A stretch of DNA of 40,296 bases from Saccoglossus kowalevskii (lineage: Eukaryota > Hemichordata > Enteropneusta > Harrimaniidae): assembly GCF_000003605.2 (NCBI RefSeq), contig NW_003151255.1:485158-525453 (forward strand), written 5' to 3'. The notes under the pieces were generated by a model. That model was not told where the DNA came from. It did no database searches and saw nothing but the letters and a program-made list of their open reading frames with translations. The translations under genes and the position numbers were made by a program. Position 1 is the stretch's first letter. Each line of letters opens with the position of its first letter. This document shows, one piece after another, positions 34,601 through 40,296 of the stretch.

Positions 34601-36567
34601 TCCCTCTTTCATTCAACAACTTTTCACACAGGTGAACCCCCCACCCCACCCAGCTGTCATCTAATTAATTATGCAGCCTCGACTAAAGCTTTCATAAAGA
34701 TTTGTTTGATGCATTCACATGATAACACAAGGCCGAAAAATCCAAAAGTCGTCATGGTTCATGATTGAAGGAAGAATAGTGCAACTGACTGCAAATTGTG
34801 CCGGCGTTGGACTTTACAGTTATGCAACTTCTCACTAAAAAACTCTGTGAAAACAGTACATAGTGTTTGCGTGCCGTGACTGGCAGTCAACATCTTAAAT
34901 TTCCACACTCTGACACTACTATTATGCACCATAAACAAAAAAACAACATTTATCAGCGTGGGGGCAGTGGTGTCAAATGCATAACCGGGCTGTTATGTTA
35001 CAGATAAGCTTTCATGCAGTAAGTTTGGAGGTTCCAGGTAACATTACACCAACTTGCTAGCAATACATTGCAACCAAGTGTGAGGAATATTTCCAACGAA
35101 TGCTACTCACGACTTTAGGGCATTTCAAAGCTTTTCAGATTTAGAAGAAAACATCAGAACACGAGCATCAAAGAATTACAGGCATTTCAAAACAACTTCT
35201 GAATTTTAATACACTTTGTATATTATTAATCCGGATATTTAAGTGGAATTAGGCTTCTTTCAAAGTTGTTCCTCACGTTGAACAAAGCAGACTGAGTATT
35301 GTGATTGTTGGTTTACCTATACACTTTTGTAATACATGGGTTTCACCTAGAGAAGTTTAGGCAACACTGCTTGCTGTATGGTTATCAGAAACGTAGCTAA
35401 GAAGCTTTTCATAAAACCACAGCAACAGCCAATTCACTCAACTTAATAACCCTGTTAATCCTTTCAAGAATTGCGTCATGTCTTTCTTTTAAAGTGCAAA
35501 CCGCCCACACTTTGTACGGATTTCTAGTAGTCGTAAATTTTAGTTTTTAAATTCCCACACTTCACTAGGCCTCATTACAAAGCTCTTGTTAGGTTGTTCA
35601 ATGTAAAAAAGTTACAGTCTCAGAAATCTGGGAGTTCGTTTGTTTTGGGGGTTGTTGTTGTTGTTGTTTTTTTTAACATTTTTTAACATCAAATTTTCGC
35701 CTTCACATTCAAAATTGTGGACTTAAATTTCAAGTTTGTTGAGTGGTTTATACAGCACTCTACTATATACTCACAGTGGTGTGGGTGTTACTGTTGTGGA
35801 AATACATGTTGACAGCGCTATGTCTGACAAGAATGGGTCGAGTGTCTTATGTAAACAAATTACTACTGACGAACGTTCAACTAAATTGTACATGCACGGC
35901 GAACTGACAATTCGTATTCAGGTGATGTCAAAACAATTTCCGATCCGATAAACTTGCGGAAATTGTAAACGAAATGACTATTTGATTGGTAAAAACAGTA
36001 CAGCAGATGACCGCTGTCGTGTTCCCCACTTGGACTTGCACTTGATTTATTTCATTTTTCGTCATATTTATATTTATTTATATAGGGCCAACGTTTATTC
36101 CGTTTAGAACTTTACGATCATAAATCAGACGATGTCGTTTTAATAATTACCTATCCGCAAACAGCAATGCTTTGTACACATATAACTGACAACAATCTGA
36201 TACTCTGGTCGTCCAGGTGTGTTGTCAACACACGTATTCGGCGACAAGCAGACGAGAATTTGATAGGTTGCGATCAGGTAAAACACTATCAATAAAATAT
36301 TTAGGTTGCGTCTTAGTGGACTGTCAGTCTTACACGAAGACAGCCCCAAGCAGTAAACGGATAGCACGATACACCGGGGTATCTTTAATTATAACAGTGA
36401 TATGCCGACTAAACAGAAATCTTACCTTTATATCCCCCGTGAGGTCTCCGACCATTATTTTTACTCGACGTGTCTACGGCGAACGACAGGTTCAGATATC
36501 GTAGGTTTCGGCTGTTTTTAGTTGATCTCTGTCCTTTCGTCATCGTTGCGCTTTTCTGTTGCGACAT
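9342..36567 (-). CDS. Nine-exon gene, 701-residue unrecognised Pro/Ser-rich and acidic-tailed protein
   Basis: Coding exons in transcript order: 36567-36426, 20576-20272, 17875-17703, 17007-16919, 16704-16659, 16445-16383, 15248-15187, 11815-11249, 10000-9342. All introns are GT-AG. Every junction keeps phase, and total coding length (2106 nt with stop) is divisible by three. The protein has a basic N-terminus (1-47), a Pro/Ser/Thr-rich segment with PPEY at 95-98, and a charged helix around 99-118. A less repetitive middle (about 190-294) includes KKKVLQRDLLPPTGRESLHQ. A helix lies at 335-358, a Cys-containing stretch near 445-480, and an Asp/Glu/Asn-rich tail over most of the last exon. There is no signal peptide, membrane segment or catalytic motif that I can see. 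I do not recognise the family. An adaptor or scaffold role would fit, but is inference only. Confidence 0.75.
10001..11248 (-). other. Intron 8
   Basis: Donor GTGAGT, acceptor CCTCAG. AT-rich with no recognisable repeat or exon. Confidence 0.6.
11249..11815 (-). CDS. Exon 8, Ser-rich linker, helix and Cys-containing segment (residues 295-482)
   Basis: The acceptor is TCATTTACAG and the donor AAG|GTGAGT. The exon completes Gly294, encodes 188 residues and leaves one base for Gly483. It starts CLPPYGSEVSSSSGSSTSGD, then has a Pro-rich patch and a probable amphipathic helix SLKEITQILEVEAEERAANE at about 335-354. A Gly-rich patch follows, then an Asn/Ser linker, a Lys/Pro patch (LTPKKIMLLPPEEK), and a stretch with CLFC plus two later cysteines. 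CLFC followed by spaced cysteines could bind metal, but the spacing does not match a zinc finger I know. The plus strand is also open over 101 codons here; that is a shadow. Confidence 0.8.
11816..15186 (-). other. Intron 7, host of the 105-bp minisatellite
   Basis: Donor CAG|GTATGT at 15187/15186 and acceptor TTACAG before 11815. Outside the minisatellite (13302-14939) it is AT-rich, with open stretches of only 60-96 codons that lack recognisable features. Confidence 0.6.
13302..14939 (+). repeat. Minisatellite: 105-bp unit, 15.6 copies, open for 569 codons
   Basis: Fifteen full units and one partial unit (about 63 bp) start every 105 bp from 13302, each opening ATGCAAA(T/C)ATCACACACT or a near variant. 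Every unit has TGCCTAGGTA and TATCTCATTA. There are no indels, so the 35-codon unit stays open from 13272 to 14981 (569 codons). The predicted peptide repeats MQTSHTMGCHRHLCD plus a hydrophobic stretch, LLTICLGTMLVISHYLF, which would be a string of membrane-like segments. Recurrent differences between units are mostly amino-acid-changing (Ile/Thr, Arg/Lys, Gly/Asp, Leu/Pro, Cys/Phe, Met/Leu) and only a few are silent, which argues against coding constraint. It lies antisense inside intron 7. I call it a minisatellite, not a gene. Confidence 0.9.
15187..15248 (-). CDS. Exon 7 (residues 274-293)
   Basis: A 62-bp exon with acceptor TTTTTTTGTCAG and donor CAG|GTATGT. It completes Arg273, encodes ARWIDNHPATKYSMYSEYDS and leaves one base for Gly294. 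It is rich in Tyr, Trp and His, unlike the low-complexity flanking exons, so with exons 5 and 6 it may belong to a short ordered or partner-binding segment. Both phases match the neighbours exactly. Confidence 0.85.
15249..16382 (-). other. Intron 6
   Basis: Donor CAG|GTTTGT, acceptor GTCAG. AT-rich with no exon or repeat seen. Open stretches of 61 and 63 codons have no features. Confidence 0.5.
16383..16445 (-). CDS. Exon 6 (residues 253-272)
   Basis: A 63-bp exon with acceptor TTTATTTACAG and donor CAG|GTTTGT. It completes Asp252 and encodes LLPPTGRESLHQFLTGARYN. Together with exons 5 and 7 it gives the most protein-like segment of the gene, predicted as a short helix (RESLHQFLTGARYNRARWI) after a Pro-Pro cap. 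I do not recognise the motif. Confidence 0.85.
16659..16704 (-). CDS. Exon 5 (residues 238-251)
   Basis: A 46-bp micro-exon with acceptor TTCATCACTCTAG and donor GA|GTGAGT. It completes Ile237, encodes TDSANKPKKKVLQR and leaves two bases for Asp252. The KPKKK patch is basic and could act as a monopartite nuclear-localisation signal. A second possible AG six bases inside the exon is less likely, because using it changes the phase relative to exon 4. Confidence 0.75.
16919..17007 (-). CDS. Exon 4 (residues 208-236)
   Basis: An 89-bp exon with acceptor CCTAACTTGTAG and donor AAA|GTAAGT. It completes Ser207 and encodes 29 residues containing LLRARHRSQSAPSLNSSQLD and then IRHLHTIGQ. RHRSQSAP fits a basophilic-kinase and 14-3-3-binding consensus (RSxSxP). 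This is inference from the motif only. Confidence 0.8.
17703..17875 (-). CDS. Exon 3 (residues 150-206)
   Basis: A 173-bp exon with acceptor TTTTTTTCCCCCTAG and donor AAG|GTATGC. It starts in phase 0 with a methionine codon (MEQIDPGGSVHRSLSASARS), encodes 57 residues and leaves two bases for Ser207. HRSLSAS and RPTRTS are possible basophilic-kinase sites. The leading ATG could serve as an internal start, but exon 2 splices to it in frame, so I treat it as internal. Confidence 0.85.
17876..20271 (-). other. Intron 2
   Basis: Donor AAG|GTGAGA and acceptor CCCCTAG. Its middle is filled by the diverged repeat at 18119-19445; the rest is AT-rich with no exon seen. Confidence 0.6.
18119..19445 (-). 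repeat. Diverged multi-copy repeat with AAAATGGCCACC landmarks
   Basis: Several degenerate copies of a family with shared phrases. AAAATGGCCACC or a close variant occurs near 18369, 18658, 19061, 19172 and 19322. CATGTGCATATGTACAATAT-like phrases occur near 18560 and 19370. AGTTTGAA followed by a 'CATGTATGAGATATGG'-like phrase recurs near 18190, 18910 and 19410. Spacing is irregular (about 100-300 bp), so this is an old decayed tandem array or nested insertions. Open stretches of 69-114 codons over it are by-products. Strand is arbitrary. Confidence 0.55.
20272..20576 (-). CDS. Exon 2, Pro/Ser/Thr-rich with PPEY motif (residues 49-149)
   Basis: A 305-bp exon with acceptor ATATTTCTTCCTCAG and donor AAG|GTGAGA. 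It completes Val48 and encodes 101 residues in phase 0 at its end. It begins CHVVDNYSDSQQSPPPPAPQ, continues with Thr/Ser repeats and His/Pro, then NKPPEYIESVKNEVAAKQER. PPEY (95-98) matches the PPxY ligand of WW domains, and the charged segment after it should be helical. The later part (SPSWIHGVASSRNHTGEFPL) is not low complexity. The frame stays open 5' of the acceptor through the pyrimidine tract and would give a signal-peptide-like start; I reject that because the acceptor is strong and exon 1 joins in frame. Confidence 0.85.
22549..22614. repeat. (TA)33 microsatellite
   Basis: An uninterrupted alternating TA tract of 66 bp in intron 1. It creates Tyr-Ile repeat open frames on both strands, which are artefacts. 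Confidence 0.98.
27210..27395 (-). mobile_element. Foldback MITE-like element, copy C (degenerate)
   Basis: Carries the family's internal phrases in reverse orientation: GGAATGAATCAGTGAAAATA, TTTACATTCAACTCATCAAA and AAATCAGTGAAAATAAA. The termini have decayed. Lies about 450 bp from copy D in the opposite orientation. Confidence 0.5.
27840..28051 (+). mobile_element. Foldback MITE-like element, copy D (best preserved)
   Basis: The left terminus is TACTGTGGAATACTTTATTT followed by TCGCTGGAATTAATTTTCGC. The right terminus, read on the opposite strand, is TACTGTAGAATACTTTATTT followed by TCGCTTGGAATTTATTTTTG. This gives terminal inverted repeats of about 40 bp in a 212-bp element. Two internal CGCTGAA-type inverted motifs add further folding. 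No coding capacity. The super-family cannot be fixed without a clear target-site duplication. Confidence 0.75.
29479..29498. repeat. T20 homopolymer run
   Basis: Twenty consecutive T bases in intron 1. On the minus strand it is an A20 run, which could be the tail of an old retroposed copy, but I see no recognisable body beside it. Confidence 0.9.
30627..30661. promoter_or_regulatory. Cluster of four nuclear-receptor half-sites including a DR1
   Basis: Within 35 bp: TGACCT (30627-30632), AGGTCA (30636-30641), AGGACA (30643-30648) and AGGTCA (30656-30661). AGGTCA-A-AGGACA is a direct repeat with one-base spacing, the classic DR1 recognised by RXR, HNF4, COUP-TF and PPAR-type receptors in animals. 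The first pair is also a palindrome, TTGACC-TATCA-GGTCAA. It lies in intron 1, so an enhancer role for this gene is possible. That role is inference. Confidence 0.4.
31783..32112 (+). other. Open stretch of 109 codons, status unknown
   Basis: An open frame with composition less AT-biased than its surroundings (peptide parts include SGMQSDRLNGFFCYGMDSKQ and STPIRDWDPKLEEPLYHATV). It starts GTG-like in context and ends at TAG-type termination near 32112. I see no domain, no catalytic motif and no good acceptor directly upstream. Part of the opposite strand is also open for about 40 codons. It could be a decayed retroposed or transposon coding fragment, an unrecognised exon of a gene on the plus strand, or chance. 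Confidence 0.2.
33535..33638 (-). mobile_element. Foldback MITE-like element, copy E (fragment)
   Basis: Contains degenerate family phrases in reverse orientation (CCTTTTTTCCTAAACTATAC, AAACTCATCAAAGTTCA, TTAATACCAGTAAATTAAAG). Termini are mostly lost. Confidence 0.4.
34022..34205 (+). mobile_element. Foldback MITE-like element, copy F
   Basis: Starts TACTGTAAAATACTTTATTT and continues TAGCTGGAATTAATTTTTG, then TTTTCACTGATTTTTGATGA and CCTTAGCGAAAATAGCGAAA. The right terminal repeat is degraded after AATTCCAAATGAAAG, so the boundary is approximate. Confidence 0.65.
34206..36425. other. 5' part of intron 1, no exon seen
   Basis: CpG frequency rises from about 35.8 kb towards exon 1, as expected near a promoter. 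A (GTT)n-like tract lies near 35650. Open stretches of 71-95 codons near 35.7-36.5 kb on both strands have no recognisable content and overlap the promoter-proximal CpG-rich zone. Confidence 0.4.
36426..36567 (-). CDS. Exon 1 coding part (residues 1-47)
   Basis: Donor AAG|GTAAGA at 36426/36425. Reading in the only frame that joins exon 2, the first in-frame ATG after an upstream stop is at 36567 (MSQQKSATMTKGQRSTKNSR). A second in-frame ATG at 36543 has A at -3 and may be the better initiator, giving 693 residues. The segment is basic and Ser/Asn-rich and ends GRRPHGGYK, leaving one base that makes Val48. A third ATG at 36455 (MVGDLTGDIK) is in another frame and does not match exon 2. The exon was found from splice signals and phase, because it is too short to stand out as an open frame. 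Confidence 0.65.
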
Positions 36568-36800
36568 TGGATAATAAGGACGGCAATAATGTCAGCAATT
36601 GGCGCAAAATCAGTGGACGGTATGCTGCATTTTGTAAACACCCGCTGTACAAGAGCCTCGTCTCAACTCCGAAGATCAGCAGCCAGCCACTTGTCAGAGC
36701 TCCGCCATGATGGTTTCCCTACATGTGAAAGTTTCGGAACTCAGTTAATATCAATCCGCGCGCCAATCTATTTGATGTTATTGCGTGCAGCACTGGATCA
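36568..36800 (-). promoter_or_regulatory. 5' UTR and probable promoter of the minus-strand gene
   Basis: CpG-enriched and TATA-poor. Two short upstream open frames precede the start: ATG at 36708 with stop at 36694 (four codons and stop), and ATG at 36630 with stop at 36610 (six codons and stop). The first lies in ATCATGGCGGAG, close to the YY1 core AAnATGGCGGC that often marks animal transcription starts. The exact start site cannot be read from the sequence. Open stretches on the plus strand here (62, 87 and 95 codons) are most simply shadows of the GC-richer promoter. Confidence 0.4.
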
Positions 36801-37473
36801 AGAAATATTTATTTATATATGAGAACATTAGGTAAAACGGCAATATAAATAGTTTCTTAAAATATACAATCTGCATCGAATAAAGTACACTTAGAAAAAT
36901 AGTGCCGCGTAGGGTCCTTCAAGTAAACAGTAGTAAGGCGACCACTTAGTAACAAAAACTTTACTCTGACGGGGAAAATGATTTGCATGTTACTCATAAA
37001 ACCAGCATGACTGCGAATTATACAAACAACAAAATGGAAAAAAAAACAGAATACATATATGTTTATTAAATAAAACAAAACAGAATTAGTTAAAATTATA
37101 ATTTACTATAAACAGACAACTACGTATATTGGAAAAGCAAGAGGCCACCAAATTAATGAATAAATAAACTATGTCGTAAAATTTATTGATTCGCAATAAA
37201 GGCTCTTAGCGGTTTTAAATGATAAAACTTTACAAGAGACGTATTTCAACTGTTGGTTTTTATTCATTCTTAACTCTAGAGGGCCCTAGACCATGACAAA
37301 TTCCGGGAACGAAGCAGTTACACGTGCAGTTTACTTGATAACAAAAACATTGTTTATGGGCGGACATGGCAAACTAGCAAGTAGAAATGTTAAAAGCACT
37401 CCAAATTTTTAATATTAAATACAAATTAGGGGTACCCGAACTTGTTTCCATAGAGATAATAATGCCTGAAATG
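36801..37473. other. Upstream flank, no gene seen
   Basis: AT-rich with scattered CpG. No splice-flanked open frame. An open stretch of 73 codons on the minus strand (37078-36857) is hydrophobic by AT bias. Confidence 0.4.
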
Positions 37474-37677
37474 TACTGTAAAATACTTTATTTTAGCTTA
37501 GAATTAATTTTCGCTGAAAAGACATTTTTGGTGTTTTGTATGGAATTTATTTTGAATGTTGAATGTAAAATATAGGAAAAAAAAAAGTATATTCGCTGGA
37601 TTTTATTTTCACTGTATCATTCCTTCAGCGAAAATATCGAAAATTAAATACAAACGAAAATACAGTATTCTACAGTA
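37474..37677 (+). mobile_element. Foldback MITE-like element, copy G
   Basis: Left end TACTGTAAAATACTTTATTT; right end reads TACTGTAGAATACTGTATTT on the opposite strand. Internal phrases match copies D and F (TTTTCGCTGAAAAGACATTT, TGAATGTAAAATATAGGAAA, ATCATTCCTTCAGCGAAAAT). 204 bp, no coding capacity. Confidence 0.75.
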
Positions 37678-38649
37678 TTATAGTAAACCACAACTGTTCC
37701 GCCAACAAGTAATTGTGTTTGGTGGCCATCTTGGATTGAAAAAGTGGTCAAAATATAAACAGTTGAGACCCCTAATGAAAACTAAGTACCCCAAGTGAAT
37801 TATTCCGATTATGTATAGTTGAAAAAAATATATATCATGACTTCCTAAAAACTGTCCGAGAAAAACGTTTTATTCAATTCCTCACATAAGCAGGTACAAA
37901 ACAAGGCATGTTATATTCAATTGTTATGCTTACTACTTATAGGATTAACGCCAGAGCTGCATTGTCAAGGTTACATTGTTCTTCTCACAATTTGCGTATT
38001 GAAAAGGGAAGACATGAAAATGTCCCCCTCGATAATAAATTGTGTGTGTTGAACGAAATCAACTTTATGTTGAAAACGAATATCATTTTATAGCTGTTTG
38101 CCATCGTTATCAACGTAGTAGAGCAGAATTTTTGCCTGTATGATTCCGCACCAACCCCAATTACAACAAATTTATCTCGCTCATTAGTTCAAGAAATGAT
38201 GTAGTTTTAAGTCAGTTAGCGAGTTATATGTTTATTTCGCCATGAAAAACAGAACTTAAATGATTTTTGTTTTCTCTATTGTTACAATTGTTAAGTGAAA
38301 CTGTATTTGCTCTTTGGGCTAATGGCCTGTTGCTTTGTAATAAATATCTACAAAAAAATATATATACAGATATAGGATTAACAAAACTTCGATAGAAAAA
38401 AGTCATCGAAAAGAAGAACTGAACACATTATTTTGGGATGGTCACGCCCTCTATAGTTTGTTGTTTGTATTGCATTTTTGTAAAATGTAACTTACTTTTC
38501 TCCACCAGAAATATACCTTGTTCGGTTACAGACGGTGTTTTGCATAAGTTCTTCGGTCGAAATTTACAGACTTGTTTGCAAGGAAATGTCACAACCGCGC
38601 GCCAAGTGTATTATGCATAGTCGTGTTTCCCTCAAACTTCCTTAACAAA
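37678..38649. other. Upstream flank, no gene seen
   Basis: AT-rich. Open stretches of 60-80 codons lack splice context or motifs. A phrase TGGTGGCCATCTTGGATTGA near 37720 resembles the landmark of the intron 2 repeat family. Confidence 0.35.
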
Positions 38650-38779
38650 ATACGCATAGAATACTTGATTTTCGCTATATTCATTGAAGGAATGATTCGG
38701 GGAAAATAAAATCCATACAAAACACCAAAAATTTCTATGTAGCGAAAATTAATACCATAAAATAACGTATTCTACAGTA
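38650..38779 (-). mobile_element. Foldback MITE-like element, copy H (internally deleted)
   Basis: Right end ACGTATTCTACAGTA and internal phrases CATACAAAACACCAAAAATT and GTAGCGAAAATTAATACC in reverse orientation. The central part is missing, leaving about 130 bp. A lone terminus, TACTGTAAAATAC, also stands at 39518-39530. Confidence 0.6.
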
Positions 38780-38962
38780 TGCGTTTTGTCTGGGATACCT
38801 CTCAGTGATTGTGAGCGTCGTCGTTTGAGGGCGATATACACAACGTACTAATAGCTGAAAAACACGATTTGATAATAAATTATGATGCCATTGAAGTTTC
38901 GGCGAGACCTAGTCTAGTCTAGTTTTCGGCGAGAGTTTAGCAACACAACGTTTTCTCACACG

Positions 38963-38965
<3 letters not shown>

Positions 38966-39018
<53 letters not shown>
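38966..39018. repeat. (TA)n microsatellite, about 53 bp
   Basis: An uninterrupted alternating TA tract. Confidence 0.98.
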
Positions 39019-39021
<3 letters not shown>

Positions 39022-39086
39022 ATTATTATCTATATTTTGTCATTAATGGGGTAAAAATCAAAGTTACACCATTGTAATGTTTTCAG

Positions 39087-39172
39087 GTATCCGAACACAG
39101 TGTCGATGGTACAGCATAAAGATGCTGATGCGCACAAGTGGTCACGCTGAAAATCAAACCCATTTCTGTCAG
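39087..39172 (+). CDS. Weak candidate exon of an unknown plus-strand gene
   Basis: An 86-bp stretch bounded by a fair acceptor (TTGTAATGTTTTCAG) and a good donor (CAG|GTATGT). One frame is open throughout: two bases plus 28 codons, ending in phase 0 and reading RWYSIKMLMRTSGHAENQTH. It is more GC-balanced than its flanks. A plus-strand gene here would be divergent from the main gene, but I found no partner exons, so this may be chance. Confidence 0.2.
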
Positions 39173-40296
39173 GTATGTTCAACATACAGTGATTTCAGAA
39201 ATACATATATACCACACTATTTCCTCAACATGCCCCATGTAAATTATATCCAATCATGATGATACTTGTTTCTAAACGCGTGACATCATAGTCATGTAAG
39301 CGTATTCAGTTCACAAGAGGATTTATTCCACTGTTTTGATATTTGAAGCATGTTCATTGGGTGTTAAACTATATCATACATTTACATACTTGTTTACATG
39401 GATTTGGTTAAATTAGCGGATTCCACTATTCAGCAAAAACTGAAATGTGAATATGGTAATTAATTAATTTACATTACACTGAAATTAGACGAGAATTTGC
39501 AAACGCAAACTATTGGATACTGTAAAATACACCTTGCCTGGCGACGAAGCGTTTCCGTGATGATAAATGTAGATAGGCGAAATCATTGCGTTTCAAATAA
39601 GACAATTCTGTTACTAAAGTTACTACAGATCAAAACACAAATGATGATGTGAAATTCCTTTCCCATATGTACGCCATAGGATAAATCAGAGCTTTTAAAG
39701 CAGGTCGTTGACCACTTTGGGTTTCCTGCTGAATACGTCGAAAATGTGTTTGTCTGGTGCTCTTAAATGTTTATGATCTTTTTCCCTATGTAGTATAAAA
39801 GATTTTTAACAATGTAGTATATGAATTGATTTTATTAGAACTAGGAAAGCAGGTAAAATTTTGGCTAAGATTAAAATTGTGTCGCATGCTGGAAAAGGGC
39901 GGGTCAGTACTTACTTGCACAAGTACTTGACTGAGACAGGAAGTGTCTCACTTTGAACTGGTGTTGCGTCTTCGTTATATAAATGGCACATGCGAATGTG
40001 TGAATTTAACTTTTTCTTAATTTTAATTAAGTGCATGATAGCATAAGGATATTATTTCGCATTACTACCGGTATATAGCAGAGGTTGATCAACATTCAAG
40101 ATCAATACAACGTTTAAGCACAGGGAGCCCAGAAACTATAATCAAATGTAATACACAGTCTCTATGAGCGGGGGGGGGGGGGTATCGGCTGGTATCTAGT
40201 GTAAGTAAGTAATTCTTTATTGCTATCGTATCCCATTTGAGATCTTGACAAAAAGTACAATAAAGTCAAAAACATGTAATAATAAAAAAATGAAAA
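39173..40296. other. Right flank, no gene seen
   Basis: AT-rich. Contains a 6-bp hairpin GAGACA-GGAAG-TGTCTC near 39930 and a 13-G run. The last 100 bp, read on the minus strand, are A/T-rich with an AATAAAG and could be the tail of a retroposon; this is too weak to call. Confidence 0.35.
40170..40182. repeat. G13 homopolymer run
   Basis: Thirteen G in a row, unusual in this AT-rich window and prone to length error. Confidence 0.9.

Larger units (their letters stand above)
20577..36425 (-). other. Intron 1, about 15.8 kb
   Basis: Donor AAG|GTAAGA at 36426/36425 and acceptor CCTCAG before 20576. I found no further exon with matching phase. It contains a TA microsatellite (22549-22614), foldback copies C-F, an A-rich/T-rich background with a 20-T run, and a nuclear-receptor half-site cluster (30627-30661). 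Between 23 and 27 kb I see nothing but AT-rich sequence. Alternative first exons or short micro-exons could be hidden here. Confidence 0.6.

Noticed and set aside
36426-36455. Alternative start MVGDLTGDIK in exon 1
   Set aside because: It ends in phase 0 at the donor, while exon 2 needs one base from the previous exon. The frame starting at 36567/36543 fits.
39917-39958. Possible small minus-strand exon (CACCAG acceptor, GTAAGT donor)
   Set aside because: Only 42 bp, overlaps a small hairpin, and has no partner exon in phase.
40197-40296. Possible retroposon tail at the right edge
   Set aside because: Only an A/T-rich end with AATAAAG on the minus strand is visible; the body would lie outside or is not recognisable.

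Overview
This is AT-rich nuclear DNA from an animal, not a prokaryote. Coding sequence is split into short exons with GT-AG introns and polypyrimidine tracts. CpG is scarce except in two islands. The rest is introns and flanks full of short foldback transposons, tandem repeats and TA microsatellites. The style of the repeats (palindromic elements with internal tandem cores of about 157 bp, and a many-copy foldback element beginning TACTGTAGAATAC) suggests a marine lophotrochozoan, most likely a bivalve mollusc. That assignment is inference. I saw no rRNA, tRNA, CRISPR array or operon.

Layout. Positions 1-652 are the end of a tandem-repeat element in an intron of a plus-strand gene, whose last coding exon is 801-996 (short coiled-coil segment and Arg/Lys-rich tail). 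A CpG-dense island carrying TCTCGCGAGA lies at 2467-2812. A complete-looking palindrome-ended element with a 157-bp tandem core is at 3490-4532. A hairpin with AATAAA signals on both strands (5820-5860) may mark the convergent 3' ends of the plus-strand transcript and the main gene.

The main gene is on the minus strand, 36567 down to 9342. I assembled nine coding exons by matching donors, acceptors and reading phase. All eight junctions keep frame, giving a predicted 701-residue protein that I do not recognise. It is mostly low-complexity and probably disordered: basic N-terminus, Pro/Ser/Thr-rich stretch with a PPEY motif, a more ordered middle (residues about 190-294) split over five small exons, a predicted helix, and an Asp/Glu/Asn-rich C-terminus. 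Intron 1 is about 15.8 kb and holds foldback elements, a TA microsatellite and a cluster of nuclear-receptor half-sites. Intron 3 holds a diverged repeat, and intron 7 holds a 15.6-copy, 105-bp minisatellite that is open for 569 codons on the opposite strand.

Right of 36.6 kb are the probable promoter, more foldback elements, a TA microsatellite and one weak candidate exon. The most noteworthy items are the unrecognised nine-exon gene, the codon-sized minisatellite, the palindrome-ended repeat elements, the CpG island and the half-site cluster. I found no convincing new enzymatic or defence system.
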